Shown here: positions 37,509 to 45,997 of the stretch, in pieces
How the letters are laid out: the number at the start of each line of letters is the position of its first letter
How positions within the stretch are numbered: the stretch's first letter is position 1
From: Minisyncoccus sp041663305
GTDB lineage: Bacteria; Patescibacteriota; Minisyncoccia; Minisyncoccales; Minisyncoccaceae
Reading direction: 5' to 3'
Assembly: GCA_041663305.1 (NCBI GenBank)
Contig: JBAYMT010000003.1
Location: forward strand, 1 to 64,000
Length of the DNA: 64,000 nt
The notes under the pieces: model-generated
The model's input: the letters and a program-made list of their open reading frames with translations, nothing else
Database searches by the model: none
What the model was told of the DNA's origin: nothing
Position numbers and translations under genes: made by a program

Positions 37509-38096
37509 ATGGAACAACTAAATATAACCTACACCCAAGCTCAAGATTTGGTAAATAAATATATCACCGAGCCAATTACCAAAATGCATCTTCGGGAGTC
37601 CGAAGTTTTTATGCGCGCACTTGCCAAAAAATTTAACGAAGATGAAGAACAATGGGGAATAATAGGACTACTTCACGATATAGACTGGGATATAACAAAA
37701 AGTAATCCAGCACATCATTGCCTTGAAGCGCAAAATATACTCAAAGAAGCGGGCGCTAGCGATTTTTTAATTGAAACAATTGTTTCCCATGTGTATGGGC
37801 TAGACAAAATTACCGAAATAAAAAACAAACAACGCTCAACAAGAATTCAATATTGTCTTGCTGCTGCCGAAACACTAACAGGATTGATAGTGTCGTCGGC
37901 ATTAGTGCAGCCCGACAAAAGGCTTAGCAGTGTAAGCTTGGAATCACTCAAGAAAAAATTTAAAAACAAAGCTTTTGCCGCAAAATGCAACCGCAACATC
38001 ATAATGGAATGCGAAAAAGCCGGTATACCACTAGATGAATTTTTACAAATAGGCCTAACATCCCTGCAAAGCATTTCAAGCGAACTAGGTTTATAA
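37509..38096 (+). CDS. HDIG-type HD phosphohydrolase
   Basis: The protein is 195 residues. LLHDIDWD carries the HD pair. AHHCLEAQNIL and TIVSHVYG provide further His ligands, and the early His in MHLRESEVFMR matches the first ligand. Such HDIG proteins hydrolyse phosphomonoesters or phosphodiesters of nucleotides. The Asp in DIDWDITKSNP after the HD pair follows the subfamily often annotated as HAD/HD hydrolase of CPR. No RBS. Single gene. Confidence 0.8.
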   Translation: MEQLNITYTQAQDLVNKYITEPITKMHLRESEVFMRALAKKFNEDEEQWGIIGLLHDIDWDITKSNPAHHCLEAQNILKEAGASDFLIETIVSHVYGLDKITEIKNKQRSTRIQYCLAAAETLTGLIVSSALVQPDKRLSSVSLESLKKKFKNKAFAAKCNRNIIMECEKAGIPLDEFLQIGLTSLQSISSELGL

Positions 38097-38103
38097 TCCC
38101 ACA

Positions 38104-38132
38104 TTGACTTTTTCCGATATCAAGACAATACT
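38104..38132 (+). promoter_or_regulatory. Promoter of the 38,151 gene
   Basis: TTGACT (38104-38109), 17 bp spacer, AATACT (38127-38132). Confidence 0.5.
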
Positions 38133-38150
38133 AGCCTTAGAGGAAAAAGT

Positions 38151-38309
38151 ATGAATTTTATTGAAGTGTCCCAAGGAACGCTAACCGCAGAGCAACTCGC
38201 AAAACTACACTTCGCACTAGGGAATACCACCCAACAAACAATAAAGCCGATTGTAGTTCTTTCTCAAGAACAATTAGCGCAATTGAAAGCAAATAGCGAG
38301 AGCGACTAG
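38151..38309 (+). CDS. Small 52-residue protein
   Basis: The frame has AGAGGAAAAA upstream and a promoter at the right distance. The sequence MNFIEVSQGTLTAEQLAKL and a later PIVVLSQEQLAQLKAN show two similar E-Q-L-A-K/Q-L helix turns, suggesting a small internal repeat. It is soluble, without cysteines. Terminator follows. I do not recognise the family. Size and layout would suit an antitoxin-like or regulatory peptide, but no partner is present. Confidence 0.5.
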   Translation: MNFIEVSQGTLTAEQLAKLHFALGNTTQQTIKPIVVLSQEQLAQLKANSESD

Positions 38310-38317
38310 AACGCCAA

Positions 38318-38347
38318 CAAATCCCACCAACATCGTGGGCTTTTTTA
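38318..38347 (+). terminator. Terminator of the 38,151 gene
   Basis: CCCAC...GTGGG stem followed by CTTTTTTA. Confidence 0.7.
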
Positions 38348-38349
38348 TT

Positions 38350-38640
38350 TCCTTTCCGTTATTGCAGTTGTTTGCCTGTCATTGCGAACAACGTCATTGC
38401 GAGGAATGACTGCGTCCACCGTCTTTGTCCTTCGTAGCTCAGAGAGCGAAGAAGGAAGCCTTGGCGAAGAAGGACTGCGACCTCCGTAGCCTTGGCGAAG
38501 GAGGAAGCAACCTCACTCTTCACCCCTTGTCATTGCGATCCGCCTTTGGCGGAGAAGCAATCTATAAAGATGCCTTCAAGCTTTCTTGAGAAAGCCTCAA
38601 TGTACTAATTACTGATTACCAATTACGAATTACTAAAATA
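38350..38640. repeat. Cluster of dispersed repeats, families A and C
   Basis: Several TCATTGCGA units with internal GACTGCG(T/A)CC and CCTTGGCGAAG motifs alternate with GAAGCAA(C/T)CT ends. They are followed by an ATTACTGATTACCAATTACG run. No gene in this stretch. Confidence 0.65.
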
Positions 38641-38643
38641 TTA

Positions 38644-38672
38644 TTGACATCAATCCAATAATGGATTATATA
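38644..38672 (+). promoter_or_regulatory. Promoter with implied leaderless GTG start
   Basis: TTGACA (38644-38649), 17 bp spacer, TATATA (38667-38672). The GTG at 38,680 is 7 nt after the -10 box. Confidence 0.55.
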
Positions 38673-38679
38673 AATTATT

Positions 38680-38817
38680 GTGCAAAGCGAACAAGTAGGG
38701 ACCTGTACGCTCGAGAGAACAATAATCAACGGCGAAACATGGTACAAATGCAAATGCAATAAAGTTCCATGGAAGGATCATTGCCCCAACTGTGGACGTA
38801 TGGCGCCAAAAACATAA
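38680..38817 (+). CDS. Leaderless zinc-ribbon microprotein
   Basis: The protein is 45 residues from GTG. Cysteines occur as C, then KCKCN, then HCPNCG, enough for one zinc ribbon. WKDHCPNCGRMA is clearly related to WQDHCHTCGSLM in the 27,604 protein, so the two share an ancestor. No ATG is available upstream after the promoter, and transcription should start on the GTG itself. A stable terminator overlaps the stop codon. The gene is below the usual 60-residue annotation cut-off. Confidence 0.6.
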   Translation: MQSEQVGTCTLERTIINGETWYKCKCNKVPWKDHCPNCGRMAPKT

Positions 38818-38838
38818 GTACGAGAGTACTTTTTTTCT
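38817..38838 (+). terminator. Terminator of the 38,680 gene
   Basis: AGTAC-GAGA-GTACT followed by a seven-T run. Confidence 0.75.
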
Positions 38839-38902
38839 TACTCCAATAATTTTATTGACAAACAAGCTCTGCCATACTACAAGAAAGATAGAGGAAGTCA
38901 CG

Positions 38903-39292
38903 ATGTACATTTTTACAACACTGTACCTATGGGTATTTAAAAAACGGCTTTTTGAAGAAAGTTTTGGAATCGCCTTTCCTAAAACAGAAGCGGAAAGAAA
39001 CAAAATCGCTCCAGAAATCAAAAAGGCACTTACCCAAATTTGCGGAGAAATGGAATCGGCCAAAACCGAATTGGAAAAGCATGGGCTATCAACCTTTTCC
39101 AATCCCAACCCTGTTACTGCGACATGGTGCATCGCAGCAACAAAACAAAAGACGGAAAAAGAAGAATTATACGCAAAACTTTCGCGTCTTGCGCGTTGGG
39201 CAGGGTATTCGCCTTTGTTTTTCGAAAAAATCGAAAACACGGCAAAAGAAATCGGAAAGGACGGTGGCCTAACTTTTTCCACCGGAACATAG
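38903..39292 (+). CDS. Hypothetical soluble helical protein
   Basis: The protein is 129 residues from ATG 38,903, which has AGAGGAAG upstream; TTGACA lies at 38,855. A short hydrophobic start (YIFTTLYLWVF) is too short for a membrane span. The middle is helical (EIKKALTQICGEMESAKTELEKHG) and rich in charged residues. A CIAATKQKTEKEELYAKL helix and a Gly-rich end follow. The in-frame extension to 38,792 overlaps the previous terminator and is discarded. Family not recognised. Confidence 0.55.
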   Translation: MYIFTTLYLWVFKKRLFEESFGIAFPKTEAERNKIAPEIKKALTQICGEMESAKTELEKHGLSTFSNPNPVTATWCIAATKQKTEKEELYAKLSRLARWAGYSPLFFEKIENTAKEIGKDGGLTFSTGT

Positions 39293-39312
39293 ACCAAATG
39301 GTCTTTTTTTTA
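39292..39312 (+). terminator. Terminator overlapping the 39,292 stop
   Basis: GACCA-AA-TGGTC followed by an eight-T run. Confidence 0.75.
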
Positions 39313-39321
39313 TTACTTCTA

Positions 39322-39350
39322 TTGACACACCAGATAAAAAATTGTATTTT
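39322..39350 (+). promoter_or_regulatory. Promoter of the 39,370 gene
   Basis: TTGACA (39322-39327), 17 bp spacer, TATTTT (39345-39350). AGAGG follows before the ATG. Confidence 0.55.
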
Positions 39351-39369
39351 AAAATCAGAGGTATGAAAA

Positions 39370-39651
39370 ATGCCAAACATTGAAGTATATGGAAAGGAAA
39401 AAAAAGACCAGCAAGAAGTAATCAATGCAATTTATGCGATTTTTCTTCACAATTTTCCCGAAAAGTTTGATGATGTCGTCATAACTTTTGTTAATTCAGG
39501 GGTGTATGATCTTTTTGGGAGTAAAAAGCCATTCGTTCGGGTATATCACACAAATTTGGAAGAAGCAAAGCAGATAGCAAAGGTTTTATCTGCATATATG
39601 GATGCCGAAGTTATGCTGCTGACCGCATTTTTCGAAAACAGCAAAGCATGA
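39370..39651 (+). CDS. Small tautomerase-superfamily-like protein
   Basis: The protein is 93 residues beginning Met-Pro-Asn-Ile-Glu-Val. This N-terminal Pro strand, the KKDQQEVINAIYAIF helix, the DDVVITFVNSGVYDLFG strand/turn and the KPFVRVYHTNLEEAKQIAKVL second half form the beta-alpha-beta repeat of tautomerase-like or DUF1904-like proteins. Pro-1 could be the catalytic base. It is the second Met-Pro protein of this type in the window (see 28,270). Own promoter and terminator. Confidence 0.5.
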   Translation: MPNIEVYGKEKKDQQEVINAIYAIFLHNFPEKFDDVVITFVNSGVYDLFGSKKPFVRVYHTNLEEAKQIAKVLSAYMDAEVMLLTAFFENSKA

Positions 39652-39672
39652 ACCAAAAAGGTTCTTTTTTTA
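39650..39672 (+). terminator. Terminator of the 39,370 gene
   Basis: GAACC-AAAAA-GGTTC followed by a seven-T run. Confidence 0.8.
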
Positions 39673-39718
39673 ATTTAAAACTCTTTTCTATTTTCTATTT
39701 TTTTGGTAAAATTACCTT

Positions 39719-41158
39719 ATGAATAAAAAGTCTTTTACTCTAATTGAACTTTTGATTGTAATTGCCATTATTGGTATTCTTGCCGGTATTCTTATTGTCT
39801 CAATGATAAGCGCTACTAATAATGCTAATGACGCTAGAAGAAAAGCCGACATCAGCCAGATAGTAAGTTCACTATTAGCATACAACGCCTCAAATGGCAG
39901 TTATCCTTCTTCTAGTACCTGCGACATTGGAAGTAATTGCTCCGCTCAAGTTAATACAGCCTTAGGGGATTCGGTTAATGCTACAGATCCAATTGCTGGA
40001 AATTATTATACATATTGGTCCGATGGTAATGTTTTTATCATAAATGGCGTATTGTCTGACTCATCCGATTATAGTTATGTTTCTTCAGTTGGATATCTTA
40101 CCGATCCAACTGTTCCTACATGCGGAACAGCCAGCAAAACATACTACGCCACATCATCTACATACGGATCAAATACTTACTGCGTTAATGGAACAGAAAC
40201 ATCCACTCCTGATTTTCCGGGAATAGGCGAAACAAAAACTTGGGTCTGCAATGGAAATGGAATTGATGTTAATTGCAGTGCCAGTAGGGTAGCCAGCGCC
40301 TGCACAGCTAGTAATTCTTGCACCGAAACAACAAGTGGCACATACACAGTAAATAAATACTCAACCGTTGGATCAACCACATGGGTAGTTCCTACAGGCA
40401 TAACTCAAGTTGAATATTTGGTTATTGCTGGAGGTGGCGGTGGTGGAGGATCGGCACAAAGCAATGGTGTGACTGGAGCTGGAGGCGGAGCCGGAGGCTA
40501 TAGGACAGGTACACTGGGCGTATCGGGAACTATAAACATAGCCATTGGAAACGGTGGAGCTGGTGGAGCAGGATACTCAGATGGAAATGGTGTTAATAAT
40601 AGCGGATCAAACGGACAAGATTCTTCATTTAGTTCAATCACCTCTGCTGGAGGTGGCGGTGGTGCTGGCGGAGCAGCTGGATCTACGGCTGGATTATCAG
40701 GTGGTTCTGGTGGTGGTGGTGCTGGTTATGGTAATTATGCAGGTGGAGCGGGAAACACTCCAAGCACCAGCCCAAGCCAAGGATACAATGGAGGAAACGG
40801 AATTGGTGATGCATCATACGCTGGAGGTGGCGGTGGTGGAGCAGGTGGAGCAGGAGGTACAGGATCAACAAGTACCGGACAACCAGCTGGCGCAGGAGGC
40901 ATTGGAATTACAACTAGCTTTTCGGGAGTATCCACAACCTATGCCGGAGGTGGCGGAGGAGGTGGAAGCTCATCCTTATCACGATGTACCGCTGGACCAG
41001 GAGGAAGTGGCGTAGGGGGAAACGGAGGATACATAAGCGCAGGCGCTAATGGAGTTGCAAATACTGGCAGTGGTGGCGGAGGAGGAGGCGCAACTGGATA
41101 TTATGCTGGAGGAAATGGAGGATCAGGAATTGTAATCGTAAGATTTACTACACCCTAA
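39719..41158 (+). CDS. Type IV pilin-like protein with glycine-rich domain
   Basis: The protein is 479 residues. The start MNKKSFTLIELLIVIAIIG is a class III (prepilin) signal followed by the pilin N-terminal helix. The residue before the expected cleavage is Ser, not the usual Gly. A pilin-like globular part with cysteines (CDIGSNC, CGTASKTYYA) runs to about 215. From about 230 to the end the sequence is extremely Gly/Ala/Ser-rich (GAGGGAGG, GGSGGGG) and closes with GSGIVIVRFTTP. That ending is typical of glycine-rich receptor-binding or adhesin domains. It is probably a surface adhesin assembled through the type IV pilus system. Confidence 0.8.
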   Translation: MNKKSFTLIELLIVIAIIGILAGILIVSMISATNNANDARRKADISQIVSSLLAYNASNGSYPSSSTCDIGSNCSAQVNTALGDSVNATDPIAGNYYTYWSDGNVFIINGVLSDSSDYSYVSSVGYLTDPTVPTCGTASKTYYATSSTYGSNTYCVNGTETSTPDFPGIGETKTWVCNGNGIDVNCSASRVASACTASNSCTETTSGTYTVNKYSTVGSTTWVVPTGITQVEYLVIAGGGGGGGSAQSNGVTGAGGGAGGYRTGTLGVSGTINIAIGNGGAGGAGYSDGNGVNNSGSNGQDSSFSSITSAGGGGGAGGAAGSTAGLSGGSGGGGAGYGNYAGGAGNTPSTSPSQGYNGGNGIGDASYAGGGGGGAGGAGGTGSTSTGQPAGAGGIGITTSFSGVSTTYAGGGGGGGSSSLSRCTAGPGGSGVGGNGGYISAGANGVANTGSGGGGGGATGYYAGGNGGSGIVIVRFTTP

Positions 41159-41165
41159 CAAATTT

Positions 41166-41192
41166 AAAAGCGCGAAAGCGCTTTTTTAGTTT
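41166..41192 (+). terminator. Terminator of the pilin gene
   Basis: AAAAGCGC-GAAA-GCGCTTTTTT. Confidence 0.85.
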
Positions 41193-41259
41193 TTGATTTA
41201 TTGCGTAATATTTAAAAATTTAGTATAAATAATCCAAGACAAATATTAAGAATAAAAAG

Positions 41260-42222
41260 ATGGATAAAAACCTTAGCAAGACACAAGAGCTAGAACTCTT
41301 GTCCTCACTTGAATCCCGAGCAGAATCACCACTAAAGTTTGGATACATTGGAGACGGTTATGACAAATGGGTCAAGATTGCCCAAAAAAGCAGGGAAAAT
41401 CATGATCTTGAATTTGAGGAAGACTTGCTTAAAAAAGATTCTCTCCCTTTTATATTTAGAGAAATAAATGAAAAAACAGAAACAGTAAATATAATAGATT
41501 TTGGATGCGGAGACGGAATTCCTATGTTTCCCATTTTTGAATACTTAATTGGAACAGGAATAAAAGACATAAACTACATACCCGTAGATATCAGTTGGGC
41601 AATGCTTGAAGGAGCTACAAAAAACATAAAAGAAAAATTTGATTCTATCAACATAACTCCCATTCTCTTTGATTTTGAAAAAGGAGAAATAATAGAAAAG
41701 ATATTGCAGATATCAAGAAACGAAACTACTCATAATTATTTTTTCCTACTAGGGAACACCATCGGAAATTTTGACAACACCGAAAAGGTTTTATCAAACC
41801 TAAAAATGTCTATGTTTTCTGATGATTACTTAGTAATTGGAAATCAGATATCAAACCTCATAAACACATCCAAAATAATCAAATATTATCAAGAAAAAGA
41901 AAAATTTGAATTTTTTATCCGCATACTGCAAAACTACGGAATGAAATGCAATCCAGAAGAATATACGATTAGATGGAATGAAAAGAAAAAACAAATAGAA
42001 GGATTTTTGGTATTAAGCGAAGACAAAAAAGTGACTATCGCTGAAAGAACACTAAATTTTGAAAAAGGAGAAGAAATACTTTTATTCATAAGCAAGAAAT
42101 ATATCGAAGAGAGCATAGTAGAAATGCTTAACAAAGCAGGCTTTAGGATTGACTTATTTACAACAAACAAAAAGAAGGATAACTGCATTATTTCCGTATC
42201 TCCAACAAGATACAGATCATAG
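41260..42222 (+). CDS. EgtD-like (Methyltransf_33) SAM methyltransferase
   Basis: The protein is 320 residues. IIDFGCGDGIPMFP is motif I, YIPVDISWAMLEGA the acidic loop, and FFLLGNTIGNFDN the family-specific GN-x-IGNF motif. LNFEKGEEILLFISKKY and a C-terminal AGFRIDLF strand agree with the EgtD/histidine N-alpha-methyltransferase family. True EgtD makes hercynine for ergothioneine, but no egtB partner is nearby, so a different amine acceptor is possible. A TAGTATAAAT promoter-like motif lies just upstream. Confidence 0.78.
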   Translation: MDKNLSKTQELELLSSLESRAESPLKFGYIGDGYDKWVKIAQKSRENHDLEFEEDLLKKDSLPFIFREINEKTETVNIIDFGCGDGIPMFPIFEYLIGTGIKDINYIPVDISWAMLEGATKNIKEKFDSINITPILFDFEKGEIIEKILQISRNETTHNYFFLLGNTIGNFDNTEKVLSNLKMSMFSDDYLVIGNQISNLINTSKIIKYYQEKEKFEFFIRILQNYGMKCNPEEYTIRWNEKKKQIEGFLVLSEDKKVTIAERTLNFEKGEEILLFISKKYIEESIVEMLNKAGFRIDLFTTNKKKDNCIISVSPTRYRS

Positions 42223-42301
42223 ACTTACAACTGCTCTTGCAATTTTTTAATAAACATGGTACTAATTAAACAAGAGGCATAGAAATGCCCAAATATTAAA
42301 A

Positions 42302-42328
42302 ACAAAACACCCGTTCGGGTGTTTTTCA
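42302..42328. terminator. Bidirectional terminator
   Basis: AAAACACCC-GTTC-GGGTGTTTT between convergent genes, with T- and A-runs on both sides. Confidence 0.75.
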
Positions 42329-43201
42329 GTTATTAGCCACTAGGTTATTTGTTATCAGTTTCAATCTTTCGTATTTCTTTTTCCAGCACTCCTCATCATT
42401 TTTTTTAAGCCCACAGACTGCATCATTTAAAAGTATATAAGTATACCACCGCAAACTTCTTTGCTTAAAATCAACACTATTCAAAAAATATCCATACAAG
42501 ACTTTATCTACAAAATCTTCTCCATATTCCCAAAGATAAGCAAAATCACTGGCAGGATCATCAATTTCAAATCTGCCAAAACTTATAACTCCCGAAATAG
42601 CATTATTGTCCTCGCTAAATATCAGGTGATCGCTATCGATTTTTTTGTGACAAAGCGCATACTTAAAAACTTCCTTGCAATTTTTACTACAATGTTCGAT
42701 TAAACTATTCAAAAAAGCTGCTTCGTCTTTACTAATCTTTTTTAAAATTAAATTGACTTCTTTTTTTGTTGCCTCTAATATTTCTTTTTCACTCGTTGCT
42801 TGAATAATTCCGCATCTCCTGCAAGTAGGTAAAGGAAAAGAGTGTAATTCATTCAGAAAAATAGAAACTTGATTTGCAATCATATCTTTTTGCTCCAAAG
42901 ACAATTTTTCAAAAACATCATTCGTCAAGCATTTTCCAGGAAGATAGTCATATCCAGCAAACGAACAATCGATTGGAACATATTTGAAATTTGGAATGGG
43001 CAAAGTTATAGACAACTCTAATTGAGGAAAAATATTTAATTCGGTTTTTAATTTACTTTTTTCGTTTATGCTTTTAGGAAAAATAAAAACGCATTTTTTA
43101 TCCAAAAAAACTAAGTCTTTTTCTTGTCCACGCAATACTTCAATTTTCCCAGTCAATTCTGGAAAATGCTTTCTAATCGTATTTTTGTATTCGGTATCCA
43201 T
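42326..43201 (-). CDS. APH(2'')-like protein with degenerate catalytic loop
   Basis: The protein is 291 residues from ATG 43,201. The longer frame starts within a dispersed repeat and is rejected. The APH fold is visible: a C-terminal lobe with CHKKIDSDHLIF where kinases have H-x-D, and ISGVISFGRFEIDDPASDFA where the metal Asp (IDFG) should be. Both catalytic acids are replaced (Asp to Lys, Asp to Ser), while the flanking structural residues are kept. It is therefore more likely a pseudoenzyme or binding protein than an antibiotic phosphotransferase. It is AT-rich, single-gene, convergent with the EgtD-like gene. Confidence 0.7.
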   Translation of the reverse strand: MDTEYKNTIRKHFPELTGKIEVLRGQEKDLVFLDKKCVFIFPKSINEKSKLKTELNIFPQLELSITLPIPNFKYVPIDCSFAGYDYLPGKCLTNDVFEKLSLEQKDMIANQVSIFLNELHSFPLPTCRRCGIIQATSEKEILEATKKEVNLILKKISKDEAAFLNSLIEHCSKNCKEVFKYALCHKKIDSDHLIFSEDNNAISGVISFGRFEIDDPASDFAYLWEYGEDFVDKVLYGYFLNSVDFKQRSLRWYTYILLNDAVCGLKKNDEECWKKKYERLKLITNNLVANN

Positions 43202-43247
43202 AAGCAATATTTTATCCCATTTACACCGATTAAACAACAAACCACCC

Positions 43248-43335
43248 CCTCTGTCATTGCGAGGATTCGCCAATAGGCGAAAACGAAGCAATCTATTTAT
43301 TTGCTTCTCCGCCAAAGGCGGATCGCAACGACAAA
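43248..43335 (-). repeat. Dispersed repeat, family A, inside the APH-like upstream region
   Basis: CTGTCATTGCGAGGATTCGCC...GAAGCAATCTATTTAT and the inverse CTTCTCCGCCAAAGGCGG. It creates a false 50-codon extension of the APH-like frame. Confidence 0.65.
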
Positions 43336-43424
43336 TACTTGCATTTCTCAATTCACAGTAAATTGATTGATACTTTACTACCAGCTATGATATAATTTAA
43401 GCAATAACAAATAATAAAAAATAT

Positions 43425-45569
43425 ATGAAAAATTCATCAAAAATCATATATCTTTTCCTTTTTAGTCTGATTGTTTTTCCTCAAGTATCATTCGGAGCCG
43501 AATGCGACCTTCAAAAGCTTTCACCAATAAACTATAGGGAAAGAAGCGAAACAGTAAGAAATGTCCAAACATGTCTTAAAAGCTTAGGCTACAATATTAG
43601 CCAAGCTACCGGATATTACGGCCAAGAAACTATGAAAGCCATAAAATCGTATTACGAAATATGGTATGGAAAATGGAATGGTTTTAGGCTTGGAAATCAA
43701 GGAATAGAAAAATTACGAAATTTTCTGACAGCAAAATCAGGGGGAGATTTTTCTTATCGTAAATTTGCATCAAATGGCGAATTTCTTGAATACATAAAAA
43801 ATGCGTCATCGTATTCGGGCTATGAAGAGGGAAGACTAATAGCTCCAACAGCACCTACTGCATCGCCAACAAACGACGCTGGAACTGCCCAAGAAAAAAC
43901 AGCTGAACGATATTCGTCTACTAATACCCAGGTTCTAAGCATTGACGAACCAGACATTGCAAAAACAAACGGCTCTACAATATTTTACGAACATTCTAAG
44001 CCTACAACTACCAATACCTCTTGCCCAGACGGAGCAAAATGTATTGTAATGCCTATCTATGGAAAACAAATAAGCATTATCAAAGCTCTGCCCGCTGAAA
44101 GCATTTCAAAAGAAAGCACCATCAGTCTTGACCAATATTATTACAATTCGGGAAATTTATTATTGAGTGGTAATGTGCTAACAGTTTTAGAGGGTAAAAA
44201 AATAAAAGGATTTGATGTAAGCGACACAAAAAATCCTAAGGAAAAATGGACTATCGAACTTGAAGATAATACCTCTGTCAGTGATGCGCGATTAAAAGAT
44301 GGAAAAATTTACCTTGTTACAAAATCATACTCTCTAAACTCTTGCCCCGTTCCTCTATTAAAAACAGGAAATACCTCAATATCAGTAAATTGCTCTGATA
44401 TATATTATCCAAACAAGGAAGGAACAGCCAATACCAACTATACTGTTTTTGCTATCAATCCGGAAAACGGAGAAATAACAAACAAAATGTCTATGTTGGG
44501 ATCGTCAAGTTCAGTTATTTATATGTCCGAAAATAATCTATATATCACATATAATTATTTCGAAGACAAGGTTAAATACTATCTAAGTTTCTATAAGGAA
44601 AAATGCACCGATATAATTCCTAGTTCGCTAATCGAAAGAATAGAAAAAATATCTTCGTATGATATTAGCAACTATTCAAAATTAACAGAATTCAACAGTG
44701 AAAAAGCAAAGTACTTAAACAGCTTAAGCAAAGACGAAAACCTTAGGATAACCAACGAACTCAACAACAGATTAAAGGAATATTCCGAAGTCCATTATAG
44801 AGAACTTGAAAAAACAGCCATTGCCAAAATCAGTCTATCCAATCTTTCTATAATAAGCACCGGAAATATTCCCGGCAGACTTTTAAATCAATTCTCTTTA
44901 GATGAATACAATGGAAACCTAAGAGTTGCCACAACCATTGAACAGAATTTTGAGTTAGGAACAACATCAAAAAACGATGTATATGTCTTGAATCCAAATC
45001 TTAATGCTGTTGGCAGCATCAAAGACCTGGGAAAAACAGAAAGGATATATTCGGTAAGGTTTATCGGAAATCTCGGCTATCTGGTCACCTTCAGGCAGAT
45101 AGATCCTTTCTATGTTCTTGATCTATCTAATCCTTCAAATCCTCAGCAAAAAGGAGAGTTAAAAATTCCAGGATACTCTTCATATCTCCACCCGATAGAC
45201 GACAACACCATACTGGGAGTTGGTGAAGAAAACAACAAAGTCAAGCTATCGCTTTTTGATGTTAAAAATCCTTCAAACCCTGTGGAAATTAGCAAATACT
45301 CGCTCGATGAATATTGGACAGAAGTAAACTCTAATCACCACGCATTTTTAATCGATAAGAATTATAGTATATTTTTTATTCCAGCTTCAAATGGAGGATA
45401 TATCTTCTCGTACAAAAATAACAGTTTTACTCTTGTAAAAACCGTTGCCGGATACAGCGTAAAAAGAGCAATATATATCAACGATAATCTATATATATTG
45501 GGCGACAGCAAAATCACAGTATTAAGCGAAAAAACCTGGCAACAGGTAAGCGAACTGGAATTGAAGTAA
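43425..45569 (+). CDS. Secreted beta-propeller protein (PF09826-like) with PG-binding-like domain
   Basis: The protein is 714 residues. A signal peptide (SKIIYLFLFSLIVFPQVSFGAE) precedes a peptidoglycan-binding-like domain at about 35-95 (RSETVRNVQTCLKSLGY, QETMKAIKSY). A linker follows, then QVLSIDEPDIAKTNGSTIFYEHS at about 165-185, the signature of the PF09826 beta-propeller family. Blades continue to the end with NPENGEIT, PSNPVEIS and ILGDSKI turns. It is likely exported and held at the cell envelope. Function of the family is unknown. Confidence 0.82.
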   Translation: MKNSSKIIYLFLFSLIVFPQVSFGAECDLQKLSPINYRERSETVRNVQTCLKSLGYNISQATGYYGQETMKAIKSYYEIWYGKWNGFRLGNQGIEKLRNFLTAKSGGDFSYRKFASNGEFLEYIKNASSYSGYEEGRLIAPTAPTASPTNDAGTAQEKTAERYSSTNTQVLSIDEPDIAKTNGSTIFYEHSKPTTTNTSCPDGAKCIVMPIYGKQISIIKALPAESISKESTISLDQYYYNSGNLLLSGNVLTVLEGKKIKGFDVSDTKNPKEKWTIELEDNTSVSDARLKDGKIYLVTKSYSLNSCPVPLLKTGNTSISVNCSDIYYPNKEGTANTNYTVFAINPENGEITNKMSMLGSSSSVIYMSENNLYITYNYFEDKVKYYLSFYKEKCTDIIPSSLIERIEKISSYDISNYSKLTEFNSEKAKYLNSLSKDENLRITNELNNRLKEYSEVHYRELEKTAIAKISLSNLSIISTGNIPGRLLNQFSLDEYNGNLRVATTIEQNFELGTTSKNDVYVLNPNLNAVGSIKDLGKTERIYSVRFIGNLGYLVTFRQIDPFYVLDLSNPSNPQQKGELKIPGYSSYLHPIDDNTILGVGEENNKVKLSLFDVKNPSNPVEISKYSLDEYWTEVNSNHHAFLIDKNYSIFFIPASNGGYIFSYKNNSFTLVKTVAGYSVKRAIYINDNLYILGDSKITVLSEKTWQQVSELELK

Positions 45570-45577
45570 GGTTCCAA

Positions 45578-45604
45578 AAAACAGCCCCAAAAGAGCTGTT
45601 TTTT
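45578..45604 (+). terminator. Terminator of the propeller gene
   Basis: AAAACAGC...GCTGTTTTTT stem and T-run. Confidence 0.8.
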
Positions 45605-45741
45605 GATTTTTAAATTGACCGATTAACATATAAATGCTACTGTTATTTCAAGATAGTTACTTTATCAAAAATTAGTCGAACTTTTCAAGGAACTAGGCTT
45701 TAGGGTAAAACCTTAAAAAATAAAAAATTAAACTCAAAAGA

Positions 45742-45939
45742 ATGGAGGGAACAATCAAAAACCTTACAGACAAAGGATTCGGATTCATCACAGTTGATGG
45801 AGAAGAAAAAGACTTATTCTTTCACAGCAATGAACTACAAGGTGTAAGCTACGAAGAATTAAAAGTCGGAGACAGAGTATCCTTTGAAAAAGGTGAATCT
45901 CAAAAAGGACCAAACGCAGTTAATGTTACTCGCGTTTAA
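45742..45939 (+). CDS. Cold-shock domain protein
   Basis: The protein is 65 residues. It has the CSD motifs: RNP1-like DKGFGFITVDG (residues 10-20) and RNP2-like DLFFHSNEL (about 24-32), then VGDRVSFEKGESQKGPNAVNV. It binds single-stranded nucleic acid and acts as an RNA chaperone. It is slightly shorter than E. coli CspA (70). The upstream leader is about 130 nt from the previous terminator and could contain cold-responsive structure, although none is obvious by eye. Terminator follows. Confidence 0.9.
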   Translation: MEGTIKNLTDKGFGFITVDGEEKDLFFHSNELQGVSYEELKVGDRVSFEKGESQKGPNAVNVTRV

Positions 45940-45942
45940 ACA

Positions 45943-45968
45943 AAAAACAGGCTCTTGCCTGTTTTTTT
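45943..45968 (+). terminator. Terminator of the cold-shock gene
   Basis: AACAGGC-TCTT-GCCTGTTTTTTT. Confidence 0.85.
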
Positions 45969-45997
45969 GTTCAGAAAAAAAGGATATAATCACAAGC

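Noticed and set aside
40545..41015. Long alternative frame inside the pilin gene
   Set aside because: It arises from the biased GGN codons of the glycine-rich domain read in another frame and yields a low-complexity Val/Gln/Glu-rich product.
42326..43351. 50-residue N-terminal extension of the APH-like protein
   Set aside because: The extension is encoded by a family A repeat; ATG 43,201 is the better start.
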